DNA from: Candidatus Altimarinota bacterium
GTDB lineage: Bacteria > Patescibacteriota > Gracilibacteria > BD1-5 > UBA2023
Length of the DNA stretch: 64,000 nt
Direction: 5' to 3'
Assembly (NCBI GenBank): GCA_013268835.1
Contig: JABFSX010000002.1
Coordinates: 1-64,000 of the forward strand
Within the stretch, counting starts at the first letter, position 1. Every line of letters begins with the position of its first letter. The translations under genes were made by a program, and so were the position numbers. Shown piece by piece: positions 31,020 to 40,819 of this stretch. The notes beneath the pieces are model-generated. The model searched no databases. It saw only the letters and a list, made by a program, of their open reading frames with translations, and was not told where the DNA came from.

Positions 31020-32099
31020 TTATTTTTTTATGCTTCTTCCTTGTTCTTCAGCTAGAGATATTCACTCCTCTTTGAGAGCAAGTTGCCCACAGGCTGCATC
31101 GATATCATCACCCATCGTATGTCGAATAGTTGATGGGATTCCATATTGATCGAGTGTATTCTGGAATTTTTTTATGATAATTTTGGTGGTTGGGAGATAG
31201 CCATTACTGTCAGTTCCCTCACCAGGATTATAAGGGATAAAATTCACATGAGCAAGTTTTCCCTTGAGGAGTTCACCAAGTTGTGTTGCATACTCGAGTC
31301 GATCTGTAACACCATTGATCATAATATATTCATAGAATACTCTCTTATTCGTAATTCGTACATATTCATTGATAGCATCCATCAGAACATCTATCGGATA
31401 TGTATTTTCTACTGGCATTATTTTTTTTCTAGCCTCATCATTCGGTGCGTGAAGTGATATTGCAAGGGAAACCTGAGGAAAGTCTCGTGCAAAATCAATA
31501 ATGCGTGGGGCAATTCCGCAAGTTGATACGGTAATACGACGATTGGAGAGATCGAGTTTTTTCTGATTGCAGGCGATATGAATTGAATCAGAGACTTCAA
31601 TATAATTCAGAAGAGGTTCTCCCATTCCCATATAGACGATATTCCGGAGTTTTTTATCTTCTATTGCAAGATGATGAACTGCCCACATTATCTGATCGAT
31701 AATCTCATGAGACTCAAGGTTGCGAATGAGTCCAAGTTTTCCTGTTGCACAAAAGCTACATGCCATAGGACACCCAGCCTGAGAACTCACACAGAGTGTA
31801 TTTCGTCCTGAAAGATGACGCATAATAACAGCCTCAATCATCTTATTATCACTGGTTTTGAAGAGAAACTTGGTTGTTTGCCCTTCAGGATCAGTTTTTT
31901 CACTATGAAGTGTGAGAGAATTGTAAAAGCAATTTTCTGTAAGAATATCACGGATATCTTTCGGAAGTGTTTCTATAGTGCTAAAATCTGTTATGAGATT
32001 TTTATAGATTGCATTTTCTATTTGAGCATAGCGAAATTTCTTATGACCATTTTCTTCAAGAAGCGATATAATTTTTTTTTCGTCGTGAATAGAAAACAT
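31020..32099 (-). CDS. rlmN: 23S rRNA (adenine2503-C2)-methyltransferase RlmN
   Basis: Radical-SAM enzyme of 359 residues that methylates A2503 of 23S rRNA and A37 of some tRNAs. The CxxxCxxC cluster motif is CPMACSFC, followed by ATGKLG and VYMGMGEPLLN; the second catalytic Cys lies in DAACGQLALKE. One TGA after KEE adds 14 residues (ISLAEEQGRSIKK) before TAA. Start MFSIHDEKKI. Confidence 0.96.
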
Positions 32100-32125
32100 G
32101 AAAATATATAAGTAAGGGGAATTAT

Positions 32126-32155
32126 TTAAAAGACAGAAAAATTTCTATCTTTTTA
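32126..32155 (-). terminator. hairpin terminator between the PAP2-like gene and rlmN
   Basis: Arms AAAAGATAGAAA and TTTCTGTCTTTT on the minus strand (one G-U pair), separated by two bases, with a T run. It lies in the gap 32100-32171 between the two genes. Confidence 0.55.
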
Positions 32156-32171
32156 AACATGAAAAATGGTT

Positions 32172-32600
32172 TTATAATCCTAAAAATACTACAGCAGTAC
32201 AAAAACCGATGATTCCGCCTACGAGCGCCTCAAGTGGAGTATGCCCCATAGATTCATTGAGGGTCTCGCCATCATCAGGAGTGAGTCTATTTAAAACTCT
32301 TGCATGAAGACCAGCTTGATATCGAACATTCATAGCATCATAAATGATGATAATAGAAAAAACTAAACATATCATAAATTCATCACTCCAGGCACTATAT
32401 TTGAGTCACATAGAAGTTGCAAGTGCAATCACAAAAGTTGAATGTGCCGATGGCATCCCTCAGCTTCAGAACATCTTGGCAACAGTGAAATGTCATTTTA
32501 ATGCGTGAACAAGTCATTTGATGACTATTGCTACAAGCAATGAAATAAACGGAATAATGATTGTGTGAGTTTCGAGATATGTATGGAATGCCGTAAACAT
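32172..32600 (-). CDS. divergent PAP2-family (DUF212) membrane protein
   Basis: Protein of 142 residues with about four hydrophobic spans. GGMPSAHST is the DUF212 signature, followed by YDAMNVRYQAGLHA and MGHTPLEALVGGIIG. These are acid-phosphatase-related membrane proteins, possibly acting on lipid phosphates. The first half is only joined through several TGA codons, two of them in FGSGG before MPSAHS. Three bases separate it from greA. Confidence 0.88.
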
Positions 32601-32603
32601 AGG

Positions 32604-33080
32604 TTATGCAACTTTTAGGATAGAATATTCTGATTTTCCTGATGGTGCCGTAACAGTGATGGTATCACCTGTATTTTTTCCAATGAGAGATCGACCAATA
32701 GGGGACTCATTACTGATTTTTCCATCGAGGATACTTGCTTCTTGAGAACCAACAATAGTATAAGTAATGGTTTCTTTTTTTTCAGTTTCTTCGAGAGTAA
32801 CTACTGAACCTACATTGATACCAGTTTTCTTCTTTTTTTCATCAATAATCTCGTAGTTTCCTGGTTTAAGCATTTCTTCAAGTTCCCCGATTCGGAGCTC
32901 CATCTGAGCTTGGTCATCACGAGCGGCTTGGTATTCTGCATTTTCAGAGAGATCACCATATGAGATAGCTTCTTTGAGTTTGTCAGCGATTTCTACACGT
33001 TTTTCTTCACGAAGAATACGGAGTTCTGCTTGGAGTTCATTGAGACCATCACGAGTAAGGAGAATTTTTTTGTCAGCCAT
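32604..33080 (-). CDS. greA: transcription elongation factor GreA
   Basis: Protein of 158 residues, exact family length. It rescues backtracked RNA polymerase by stimulating transcript cleavage. The coiled-coil tip acidic residues are in SYGDLSENAEY; the C-terminal FKBP-like domain includes IVGSQEA and SPIGRSLIGKN. No TGA occurs although there are about a dozen glycines, in line with a well-expressed gene. Confidence 0.97.
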   Translation of the reverse strand: MADKKILLTRDGLNELQAELRILREEKRVEIADKLKEAISYGDLSENAEYQAARDDQAQMELRIGELEEMLKPGNYEIIDEKKKKTGINVGSVVTLEETEKKETITYTIVGSQEASILDGKISNESPIGRSLIGKNTGDTITVTAPSGKSEYSILKVA

Positions 33081-33133
33081 ATAATGAAAGAGATTAGAAA
33101 GATGAAATAGGGGATATATTTATTGATGATATT

Positions 33134-33823
33134 TTATTTTTTTATCATCATAGTCTTGAATTCGTTGAATTTATTTTTTGGTAGGGATATAAGGAGTGTC
33201 TGTGCTTCCACTTGCATTATCAATCGAATAGTGTTATCAGATTTTAGAGGATTAACGTAAAAGCTTGGAAATAGAAAAGTTTTTACTTCATTGATGGTGT
33301 ATAGATTTTTATCAAGGGCTTGAAAGTTTTTTAGCCAAGTATCATAGGTTATTCTTGATGCAATAATAGTAACGCCAAGTTTTGGATCTACATATGTTGA
33401 ATACTCATTATTTGAGTCAAAAATATAGAGTCCAAATATTCCATTATTCTTCTCAAGGGTAAGGCTCATTTTTGAGATAACTCGAGTAAGAAACTTTGCT
33501 GATATTGGTATAATTGTGTTTCAGGTAGCCGTGATAATCTTCGGTGGAAGGGTAGTTCCGCTACTTTCAGGAGTACTAGTAAGTGGTTTTTTATCTGAAG
33601 TCAGGGCATCTATTTTATTTTCAAGTTCTTTAATACGATCTTCTGTTTTCCATTGTGATCTTAGTATCTCGAGTGTTGCTGTTTCATTTGATACTTTCAT
33701 CGTTGTTGTATTTGTATTTGCACCTGGAACAATATTGATTCCATTTTTTGTGGCAAATATCCAAATAATGCTTCCAATAAAAGCAAGAGCAGCAACAGCA
33801 AGAGTAATCAGTGCTATACGCAT
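33134..33823 (-). CDS. membrane-anchored coiled-coil hypothetical protein
   Basis: Protein of 229 residues. One N-terminal membrane span (about 4-24, LITLAVAALAFIGSIIWIFA), a coiled-coil stretch (SQWKTEDRIKELENKIDAL), a Thr/Pro linker, then a globular C-terminal domain. The two halves are joined by one TGA. Function unknown. It lies between nusG and greA, all on the minus strand. Confidence 0.62.
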
Positions 33824-33835
33824 AATTGATGGTTA

Positions 33836-34387
33836 TTATTTTTTGGTGATACTCGCGAACTCGATCTCAACTGGTGTTTCACGACCAAGAAGATTGACCA
33901 TGACTTTTACAAGACCTTTTTGTCTGTTTACTTCAACAATCTTTCCTTCACTACCTTCGAATGGACCCTTTCCTATGGTAACATATTCTCCCACTTGCAT
34001 ATCTGTTTTGTATTCTTCACTCTTCTCCGTGAGAATCCCTTTGAGTTGCTCAAGTTCTTCACCACGTACAGGAACTGGAACAGTACCAGCACCAAGGAAT
34101 CCAGTAACATTTGGAGTGTTACGCACGATATACCAGCTTTCATTGGTTACAATCATACGTACGAGAAGGTATCCAGGAAATATATTCTTTTTTCTTTTTA
34201 CTTTTTCTCCACCTTTTCGAACAGAGATACTGTCGTGTGTAGGGATAAATACATCGAGAATATATTGTTCAAGACCGAATGCTTCTCGGCGTTGCATAAG
34301 TGATGATCGAACATTATCTTCAGTTCCTGAGATAACTCGAATAACATACCACTCTCATTCTTCTTTTGTTGTAAGGAGATCGAACAT
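33836..34387 (-). CDS. nusG: transcription termination/antitermination factor NusG
   Basis: Protein of 183 residues. The NGN domain starts EWYVIRVISGTEDNVRSSL, followed by FPGYLLVRMI and RNTPNVTGFLG; the KOW domain is VGEYVTIGKGPFEGSEGKIV. A TGA early in the gene (EE-G-EW) must be Gly for the conserved N-terminus to be included. It couples RNA polymerase to ribosome or Rho. Usual partner secE lies directly upstream. Confidence 0.96.
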
Positions 34388-34428
34388 AGGGAATAGGTTT
34401 TTTTAGATGGTAAAAATAGGGAAATTTT

Positions 34429-34749
34429 TTATTTTCCAGATCCAGTTATAACTCCAGTACTAGTTTGCGCACCAGTATCAGTTGTTACTTTGATGTTTTG
34501 GAGTAAGTTATCAAGCTCAGCTTGATTAACGGTATCTTCACCACTTACTGTAGGTGCCACTATCTCATGAGGGAATTGAGCACGAGCAAGAGAGAGACCA
34601 TTGGTAACAAAAAATCCAAGAACTGCAAGGAATGCTCCGATAACTACGATGACACCGATAGTGTACATCATATATTTCTTATTTTCAGTTGGAGTTGGCC
34701 AAACTACGTGTTCAAGTTCGCCAGTTGCTTCAGTAATAAAATTAGACAT
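34429..34749 (-). CDS. secE: preprotein translocase subunit SecE
   Basis: Protein of 106 residues. The amphipathic helix FITEATGELEHVVWPTPTE is the SecE hallmark, then one membrane span (about 29-52). It stabilises SecY in the translocon. The C-terminal 50 residues, rich in Thr, Gly and Ser, are an extension beyond the usual SecE. The order secE-nusG is the common bacterial one, though rplK and rplA do not follow here. Confidence 0.93.
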   Translation of the reverse strand: MSNFITEATGELEHVVWPTPTENKKYMMYTIGVIVVIGAFLAVLGFFVTNGLSLARAQFPHEIVAPTVSGEDTVNQAELDNLLQNIKVTTDTGAQTSTGVITGSGK

Positions 34750-34827
34750 ATAAGTGAGGCTGTAAGGGATAGAATGGAATCTAAAATCAGGAAGAGTATA
34801 TGGAAATTCTTGATTTCGTCAAAGCAT

Positions 34828-34858
34828 TTTAAAATCCGCCGAAGCGGATTAAAAAGTA
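34828..34858 (-). terminator. terminator after tRNA-Thr, UUCG tetraloop
   Basis: On the minus strand AATCCGC-TTCG-GCGGATT followed by TTAAAA, between tRNA-Thr and secE. The very stable UUCG loop and short T tract suggest processing or partial termination before secE. Confidence 0.65.
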
Positions 34859-34905
34859 TTGATTTGATATAAGTATAGGGAAAAGTATGAAATGTCAAAA
34901 GAAAA

Positions 34906-34981
34906 TGGAGCCACCAAGGGGACACGAACCCCTGACCTCTTCATTACCAATGAAGTGCTCTACCAACTGAGCTATGGCGGC
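34906..34981 (-). tRNA. tRNA-Thr (GGU anticodon)
   Basis: A 76-base cloverleaf including an encoded CCA. Acceptor GCCGCCA pairs with TGGTGGC (one G-U). The D arm is GCTCAGTTGGTAGAGC, the anticodon stem CTTCA/TGAAG with loop TTGGTAA (anticodon GGT), and the T arm AGGGG-TTCGTGT-CCCCT. The hemW stop is only two bases away. A TATAAT lies upstream within the end of hemW. Confidence 0.97.
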
Positions 34982-34983
34982 AT

Positions 34984-36222
34984 CTATATGAGAAGCTCGG
35001 CCATTATATGATCTATCATAAAAATTCAAGTTTTTGTTGGTTTTATCTTATTTTCGATCATCTCTATAAGTCCATCGTTGATAAGTTTCTGGATTTTTTC
35101 TTTTGAAGCGATTGTCTGTGTGTGAGTATCCCATTCGCCTGTACGGAGTCAGAACATCATATTTTCTATCTCTATTTGTTCATCAGTAAGTGTCTCTTCA
35201 TTTTCTCTATTTTCTTTGTAATATCAGGTAAAGGAACTCGAATTGTTCCACCTTTTTCCATCTTCATAACTTGCTCCAGAGAGCCCGAATCCTCTTGAAT
35301 TCGAATGATTCCAATAGGCTCTATTATGAATCGATTCATATCCTGGCTTTGCCCAATTCGAGAACTCATAGTGATTCCATCCGATGGACTCAAAATATTC
35401 TATGATTTCAAGAAATTCGGTTTTGAGTTCATTTTCTGATATGGAATTGGTTTCCCAGTACTTTGGATAGAGCTCATCTTCGAGCATATAGACGCTCGTA
35501 TGAGTGATATTTGGAAAAGACTTATGGAGTTCTTGGATTCCTTGTAATATTTCTCCTGATTTTGTGTAGGGGAGACCGAGGATAAAGTCGGTATTAAGAG
35601 AGATTCTGTTTTTGTTTCATTTCCCAGTATCGTCATCGCGAGTGGAGTGTAGCGGAATGTGGCGATCCAGAGTGTCAGGAACTTGGATTGCTTCGTGCCT
35701 CGCAATGACCGAACAGATACTCCCGAGTGCATCGAAAATACTTTTAGGATTGGATCTATGGATTTCTTTGAGACTTGTTTCATTCAATGTCTGAACACCT
35801 ACTGATATCCTATTGATTCAGAGTTCCAGTATTGATAAGATATATTCTTCTGTGATATCCTCAGGATTGGATTCAAGCGTAATCTCAGTTTCAGTTTTCC
35901 TGTAAAAAGGGAAGTATTCGAGGATTTCCTTGATTTCTATTGAAGTGAGAATTGAGGGAGTTCATCATCAGAAATAAATAGTTTTTACTTTTTTGTCCAC
36001 AGGATACACTTCGCTATTATTCTGACAATAAGAAGAATCTGCTTCTTTGGGCAGATCCTTCGTTCCCCAGGATGACAAAAGAAAATACTCCTTAATTTCC
36101 TTTTTTAGATATTCGATGTATCGTTTTTTCTTGAATTCATCGAAAACTGGAGTGAGAGCAAATTTACAATATGGGCACTTTTGTTTGCAGAAGGGGATAT
36201 GTATATAAAAATGATTGGTCAT
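34984..36222 (-). CDS. hemW: HemW-like radical-SAM protein with two in-frame palindromic inserts
   Basis: Protein of 412 residues. HIPFCKQKCPYCKF carries the CxxxCxxC iron-sulphur motif, followed by TIYFGGGTPS, TLESNPEDIT, INRISVGVQTLNE, LNTDFILGLPYTKSGE, HYEFSNWAKPGYESIHN and a C-terminal GIFMIDHIMAELL that only appears if a TGA is Gly. HemW binds haem and was formerly annotated as coproporphyrinogen oxidase. Two extra stretches, about residues 48-77 and 172-197, are encoded by palindromic repeats and keep the frame open. Start MTNHFYIHIP; an ATG nine codons upstream is less likely. Confidence 0.88.
35632..35709 (-). repeat. palindromic dispersed element inside hemW (copy 2 of the 5956 family)
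   Basis: A 78-base element (26 codons) bounded by GTCATCGCGAG and CTCGCAATGAC. Its inner arms GGCGATCCA and TGGATTGC match those at 5956-6039. It codes for about 26 residues (ARHEAIQVPDTL and RHIPLHSTRDD) not expected in HemW. Confidence 0.78.
35991..36080 (-). repeat. second palindromic element type inside hemW
   Basis: A 90-base element (30 codons) with outer arms TTTTGTC and GACAAAA and an inner AGATCCTTCGTTCCCCAGGA segment. This is the AGATCCTxxG...CAGGATGAC class of dispersed repeat, distinct from the 35632 copy. It inserts residues such as WGTKDLPKEADSS between the HemW segments KEIKEYF and VKTIYFGGG. Confidence 0.65.
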
Positions 36223-36278
36223 AGCTTTAGAATAAGAAAAACTATTCAAATTACAATCAATGGATTGAAGAGTTTTAT

Positions 36279-36308
36279 AAAAACACCCTTTTTTATAGGG
36301 TGTTTTTT
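36279..36308. terminator. terminator after adk
   Basis: AAAACACCC and GGGTGTTTT around an AT loop, with T runs on both strands, three bases beyond the adk stop. Confidence 0.85.
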
Positions 36309-36310
36309 GA

Positions 36311-36934
36311 TTATTTTTGTATCGCTTTTTTTACTTCTTCGAATATCGCATCTTCACTCTTACTAGCATCGATATCATATATTGTATGTCCATGTTCTCT
36401 CCAAGTATTGATAAGTGGAAGCGTATCGGCAATTGACCACGCTATTCTTTTTCGTATTGCTTCCGGAGTATCATCAGTACGAGTGATGAGTTTATTTCCT
36501 GTTTTTGGATTGGTTTCTCCAGTAAAACTCGCTGGAAATGTCTCACTCGTAACAGGATCAATACGACGACCTGCAAGCCTGGCGACTGCTGTCTCCACAT
36601 CAAGATCAAGATAGATGACAATAAAATCACCAAACACAGACTCTAGACTATCATTCTGCTCTTGGCTTCTGATGACTCCGTCAAGAATGACTTTTTTGGT
36701 TTTGTTGATTTCAAGAAAATTCTCAGCCATTTTTACAACAGCACTTGTTGGTGCCTTGAGTCCTGCCTCGATGCAAGCCTTGACCTCATTTCCTTCTGGA
36801 CTTCCACTCTGTGCAAATTTCCGGAGTTCAGTTCCCATTTCAAAAAGAATATAAGTATCTGAATTATCAAGTATTTTTCGTGCTTGAGTTCCTTTTCCAG
36901 ATCACTGGATTCCGATGAGCATGATGTGAGACAT
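36311..36934 (-). CDS. adk: adenylate kinase
   Basis: Protein of 207 residues interconverting ATP+AMP and 2 ADP. The P-loop is LIGIQGSGKGTQA with Gly11 encoded by TGA. Also seen: TSAVVKMAENFL, VILDGVIRSQEQ (AMP site), the LID with GRRIDPVTSETF lacking the zinc cysteines, and TRTDDTPEAIRKRI. Starting at the internal MGTELRK, as the standard code would force, removes the P-loop. Confidence 0.95.
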
Positions 36935-36967
36935 AGAGAAATAATTTAATTAGATTTTTTAAAAACT

Positions 36968-37331
36968 CCCACAAAAAAAAGATAATAAGCCGGATTCTGT
37001 ATATTGGTATACATCTATCTAGGACTCGAGTCGCCCCGAGCCTCAAGCGGAGTATACCCTCTATGACTGCTCCAAGACATTGTCATATTGGGTACCATTC
37101 TCCTTGCATCAGAAAGGGTTTACCACTATCTCTTGCGAGATAATCCACGTATGTGGACTTTTCACCTTTTATCCATTACTGGATTCGTATTGTCTCTGTG
37201 GCACTATCCGTACTCGATATTTTATATATAGTATTGAGCCAGAGCCGTTAGCTCTTTTCCTCTTGGAGTGATGTCCAGACTTTCCTCATACCGATTACTC
37301 GGAACGCGTATACCTGTCTTTTTTTTTGGGG
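36968..37331 (-). ncRNA. rnpB: RNase P RNA
   Basis: About 364 nt on the minus strand. The 5' conserved GAGGAAAGTCTGGAC, the internal GGATAGTGCCACAGAGA and GGTAAACCC, and the 3' ACAGAATCCGGCTTA are the universal bacterial RNase P elements. P1 appears to be formed by CCCCAAAAAAAAAGA and TCTTTTTTTTGTGGG, an unusually A-U-rich end helix that would double as a terminator-like structure. Ends are placed by that helix. It processes tRNA 5' ends. Confidence 0.93.
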
Positions 37332-37483
37332 AGTCACGCCCGAGTATAGATAAAACTTGATAAAAAGCAATTTTTCATATGTGCTTTATTTAGTGAATTT
37401 AGCGTGATACTTTCCATAAAAATATTGATTTTTGGATGTTCGTTCATATAGTACCTGTAAGTCTTATTTTTTATTTTTCTCTT

Positions 37484-38557
37484 ATGAAAAAAATACTCCT
37501 CGTCTCGATATTGTTTCTTTCATCTGTTGGAAATGTATTTGCTCTTGATATCGATCCAATTACTCAGACAAAGTTGCTTCTTGATCAATATGCAGCTCGA
37601 GTGAAGTTTCTTGAAAGTGAGAACTCTATTCTTCGAGAAGAAATGAGAAAGGCTGGAATACAGATTCCTCTTTCGGTATATTCTGGTGCTATTCAAACTA
37701 CTTCAGTGCCAACTAATGCTACTTCCTCGATTCCAGCAGTTCCTTCTGTGGCCAGTTGATCTATAGCAAGTTGAGTTGTATCCACAGTGCCTTCAGATAT
37801 GAATACAGAAGAGATGATTGCAAGTATTGAAAAATTATACAATGCTTCGTACGCTGGATTTGCCAAGCGTATTATTTCTGAATGGAGCAAGGTTCGTGAT
37901 GCTTACTCAATGCCAACTGATGCTCGTATTGGCTGATATGAGTTTGTTCTTTCGGGTGCACTTGATTATGTGTTTGTAGATGTTACATATTCTTGATCTA
38001 ATACTGGATCTGGTATTTTTGATGCCAAAATCCTTTATCAATTTGATAAGACTACATTTGCTCGTAAGCTAATAGGTTTTTTTGAATATAATAAAATAAG
38101 TGGATACTATATCACAAAGACAGGGAAGAATATTTTTCCTGGTGTAAAAAGAACTTTTATTCTTGATACACGTGCCTGAAATTCTACGGGATCAATAGTT
38201 ATTACTTCACCTTCTGTTTCGACAGCAACAGGTACAATAGTAACTGGTACAAAAACAGGAACTATAGTTACTATCTCTGAAATAGAGTCTGCATATGCAG
38301 CGAAGAGATTTCTCTCAGTAATCTCTCTTTCGAATACTTGGCTTGCAAGTAATGCACCTAGTTTGGATGTTCTTCGCATCAGATATCGAACTTATTTTAT
38401 AATTGCAAAATATAGCGAAGCTCTCAAAGAGATAGAAAAGATTCGTTCTATTGGACAACTTTCTAGTGCTGTTGCTTGTGAATGATATGTTATTGCAACA
38501 TATGCAAAAGATACAACATTAGCTGATAGCTATAAGGCTACTTGTAATAAAAAATAA
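37484..38557 (+). CDS. exported hypothetical protein
   Basis: Protein of 357 residues. A clear Sec signal (MKKILLVSILFLSSVGNVFA) precedes a coiled-coil stretch (YAARVKFLESENSILREE), a Ser/Thr/Pro/Val linker, a globular domain (about 110-225), a second Thr-rich linker, and a helical C-terminus (YFIIAKYSEALKEIEKI) resembling a TPR pair. Start chosen at the signal peptide rather than an ATG 16 codons upstream. No family recognised. Confidence 0.65.
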
Positions 38558-38573
38558 GAAATATATTAAATTA

Positions 38574-38605
38574 AAAATACGACCTTAAATAGGTCGTATT
38601 TTTAA
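38574..38605. terminator. bidirectional terminator
   Basis: AAATACGACCT-TAAAT-AGGTCGTATTT with T runs on both strands, between the exported protein gene and the IscA-like gene. Confidence 0.9.
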
Positions 38606-38607
38606 TT

Positions 38608-38979
38608 TTAATTATGGTTTCATTTATTCTTCGCAAGCTTCGATTTTAATATTTTGATCTTATCAAGACGGATATCTCATGATTTGAGTTCAAAACTTTT
38701 TCAACAACCACATCTTGTCAAAATCTGTTCGCTTTTTACAATCCATTTGGATTCTGAATGGGTAACATAAGAATTTCCGAGAATTTCTTTATATTTTACC
38801 GAGCAATGTATACTTATGGTATTTTCCTTATTTTCTATAAATACATAGTCAGTTAAAATAGTATTTTTATGTATTTGTATAGTGGTACCTTCACATCCTG
38901 AAGATACAAATTCAATAGATATATTTTTTATATCTTCAGTTTTCCAGCTGGAGTATGTTTGAGGATCAAATGTAAGCAT
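38608..38979 (-). CDS. IscA/HesB-like iron-sulphur cluster carrier
   Basis: Protein of 123 residues. SSGCEGTTIQI and the C-terminal RCGCGKSFEL contain the conserved cysteines of A-type iron-sulphur carriers; the central Gly of CGCG is TGA. Such proteins deliver clusters to targets, here possibly HemW and RlmN. Other isc or suf genes are not in the window. The tail after KSFEL is 23 residues longer than usual and basic. Confidence 0.75.
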
Positions 38980-38996
38980 AGGGAATTATTTTTATG

Positions 38997-40094
38997 TTAG
39001 TTTTGTCTGAATGCCCATATGCCATTAGTTTCTCTGACGGTATAGCCACTTTGAGTTGAGAGAGTTGGTATTTTCTTTATGAGTCCAATATTTTTAAGAT
39101 CTTTTTCATTTTTGGCTGTGGTGCCTTTTGCAATATTTGCTATATAGCTCAGATAAAGTTCTCTGATTCCACGAGTGGTCATATCATAGCAGTTATCACT
39201 GAGTTTTGATGCTGGATTGTTATCATTTCTAGTATCCTTTAAAAGATTTGGTTCATTTTTTTGGAGTTCTTGAATCCAATTTTCGTCAATATTCCTTTTA
39301 TTCAAAAGATCTTTGATAAGATCATTGGTATATTTTTTGCAGTTATAGGGTTCTATATCATATCAAGATGATCAAAGGAGGAAAAAAGTCATTGCACTAG
39401 CTCGGAAGTCTCATTCGGCAGCAAGTGCAATGACAGCAAGTATGCGACTAGCTTTTAATCCGTCATCTTGCATTGCTGCAATTTTGTAGTATTGGGACGC
39501 TTCTGCTTTGTTCTCTCCCATTTGATAGGTTGCAAATGCTATATAGTACGGTAGCATAGGATTTGGGCATGGATTTTTCAGATTTTCCTCGTTCCAGAGT
39601 TTTTCTGATATAGTTTCCTTCTTTATTTTTTCTATTTTTGACATATCACAGAGTACACTCATTCATTTTTTTCCGAGTGCAATAGCCTCTTGTGTATATT
39701 TTATATTGAATTCTTTTTGTTTTGGATCCAGATTTTCCCCAAGAGAGAGAGGGGTTAGTAGTAGGTCTACTTCATATGGTTTTGTAAAATAGGGATGGAG
39801 AATAGTGATATGTTCGAGGAGAGTATGGCTGAAGTTAAGAAACCTATTTCCACCGACATTATCCCCAATATACTGAATAAGCTCTAACCATACAAAACTC
39901 GCATAGGAACTTGTATGTCACATATCAAATGCTTTTACCAAGATTGGTGCTGGTATGAGTTCTGGATGGAGTCGACGATATTCCCATCAAGAAATATATT
40001 CATTGTATCACTTTCCGGTTCAAAAGGTAAGAAAGCACCAAGATATAATGAGAAAAATGGGGAATATGAAAATCAGAAATAAAAATCTTTTCAT
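38997..40094 (-). CDS. membrane-anchored helical-repeat (Sel1/TPR-like) protein
   Basis: Protein of 365 residues. The N-terminus MKRFLFLIFIFPIFLIISW is a signal anchor. The central part has TPR-like helices (LPYYIAFATYQMGENKAEAS, YYKIAAMQDDGLKASRILA). The last 100 residues are helical and charged. No enzyme motif. The N-terminal third is joined only through TGA codons. Starts 25 bases after jag, so likely co-transcribed. Confidence 0.62.
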
Positions 40095-40119
40095 AAGGTA
40101 TGGCAATATGTTTTATATG

Positions 40120-40665
40120 TTATATTCCAACACCCTCATCTGAAATTGACATTTCGATATGGTTTGTTGCTGGTCTATAGGTTGATGGGGTAGTTCTTTT
40201 AATGAGTTCTCCAGTATAAGAAAGTACAAGTGCACGCTCCGTACCTTCTCCTTCGCTCTGAGTTTTGAGTCCTGCTATATTTTTTTCTGCAATGTAGCCG
40301 TGTGCCTTCTTTCTTTCGTAAGAACTTAAACTTGGCATACGAATCGGATTTCATATTTCTCGGATGATTGCAATTTTTGAATCAAGAAATCTAAAGAGTT
40401 TTTCATCTTTGAGCTTCATATAATCATTCACCTCAAGGTGAACGTGAATGAATTTATCAGTTTTTCTCTCAATCATACGAGAGAGAAGATGTTGAAACGT
40501 TTCAATATTTTTCCCGTGCATACCAATAAGAAGCGCACTATCAGGTGTTTCTATCTGGATATTAATGTCTTCTCATAGAACGGTAACAGCTATCTTTGTA
40601 GTCGTAATTCCAAGTTTTGTAAAAAATTCTGTAACAAAAGGAAGGAGAGTATTTTCCATATACAT
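40120..40665 (-). CDS. jag: Jag/KhpB-like RNA-binding protein (KH-R3H)
   Basis: Protein of 181 residues. The KH domain includes the GxxG loop LIGMHGKNIETFQHLL (about residue 47), and the R3H domain MPSLSSYERKKAHGYIAEKN, then TERALVLSYTG. Jag/KhpB binds RNA with KhpA and influences cell-wall synthesis in Gram-positive bacteria. The usual neighbours yidC and rpmH are not adjacent. Two ATGs two codons apart are possible starts; the longer is given. Confidence 0.85.
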
Positions 40666-40750
40666 AAGATATAAATTATTGTGTGAAGTATATATAAAAA
40701 ACAAAAAAATGGAAATTTTTTGATCCTGAAAATTATATTACATAAAAAAC

Positions 40751-40790
40751 TTGCAAAGTAAAAAAATATTTATATACTATGGGGGAGTAT
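40751..40790 (+). promoter_or_regulatory. promoter with CsoR/RcnR-type operator
   Basis: TTGCAA (40751-40756), 16 bases, TATACT (40773-40778). Overlapping the -10 is TACT-ATGGGGG-AGTA (40775-40789): an inverted TACT/AGTA pair around a G tract. This is the operator type of RcnR-like members of the CsoR family and should mediate autoregulation of the gene at 40820. Confidence 0.65.
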
Positions 40791-40819
40791 TGACAATTAT
40801 TTTTTTAAATTCAATTTTT

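Noticed and set aside
33516-34406. 296-residue ORF on the plus strand
   Set aside because: It is antisense to nusG and its neighbour, has shadow-type composition (Ser/Phe/Arg) and no recognisable motif.
35400-35783. 127-residue minus-strand ORF across the 35632 repeat
   Set aside because: Different frame from HemW; it arises because the palindromic element is open in several frames. The HemW frame holds the conserved motifs on both sides.
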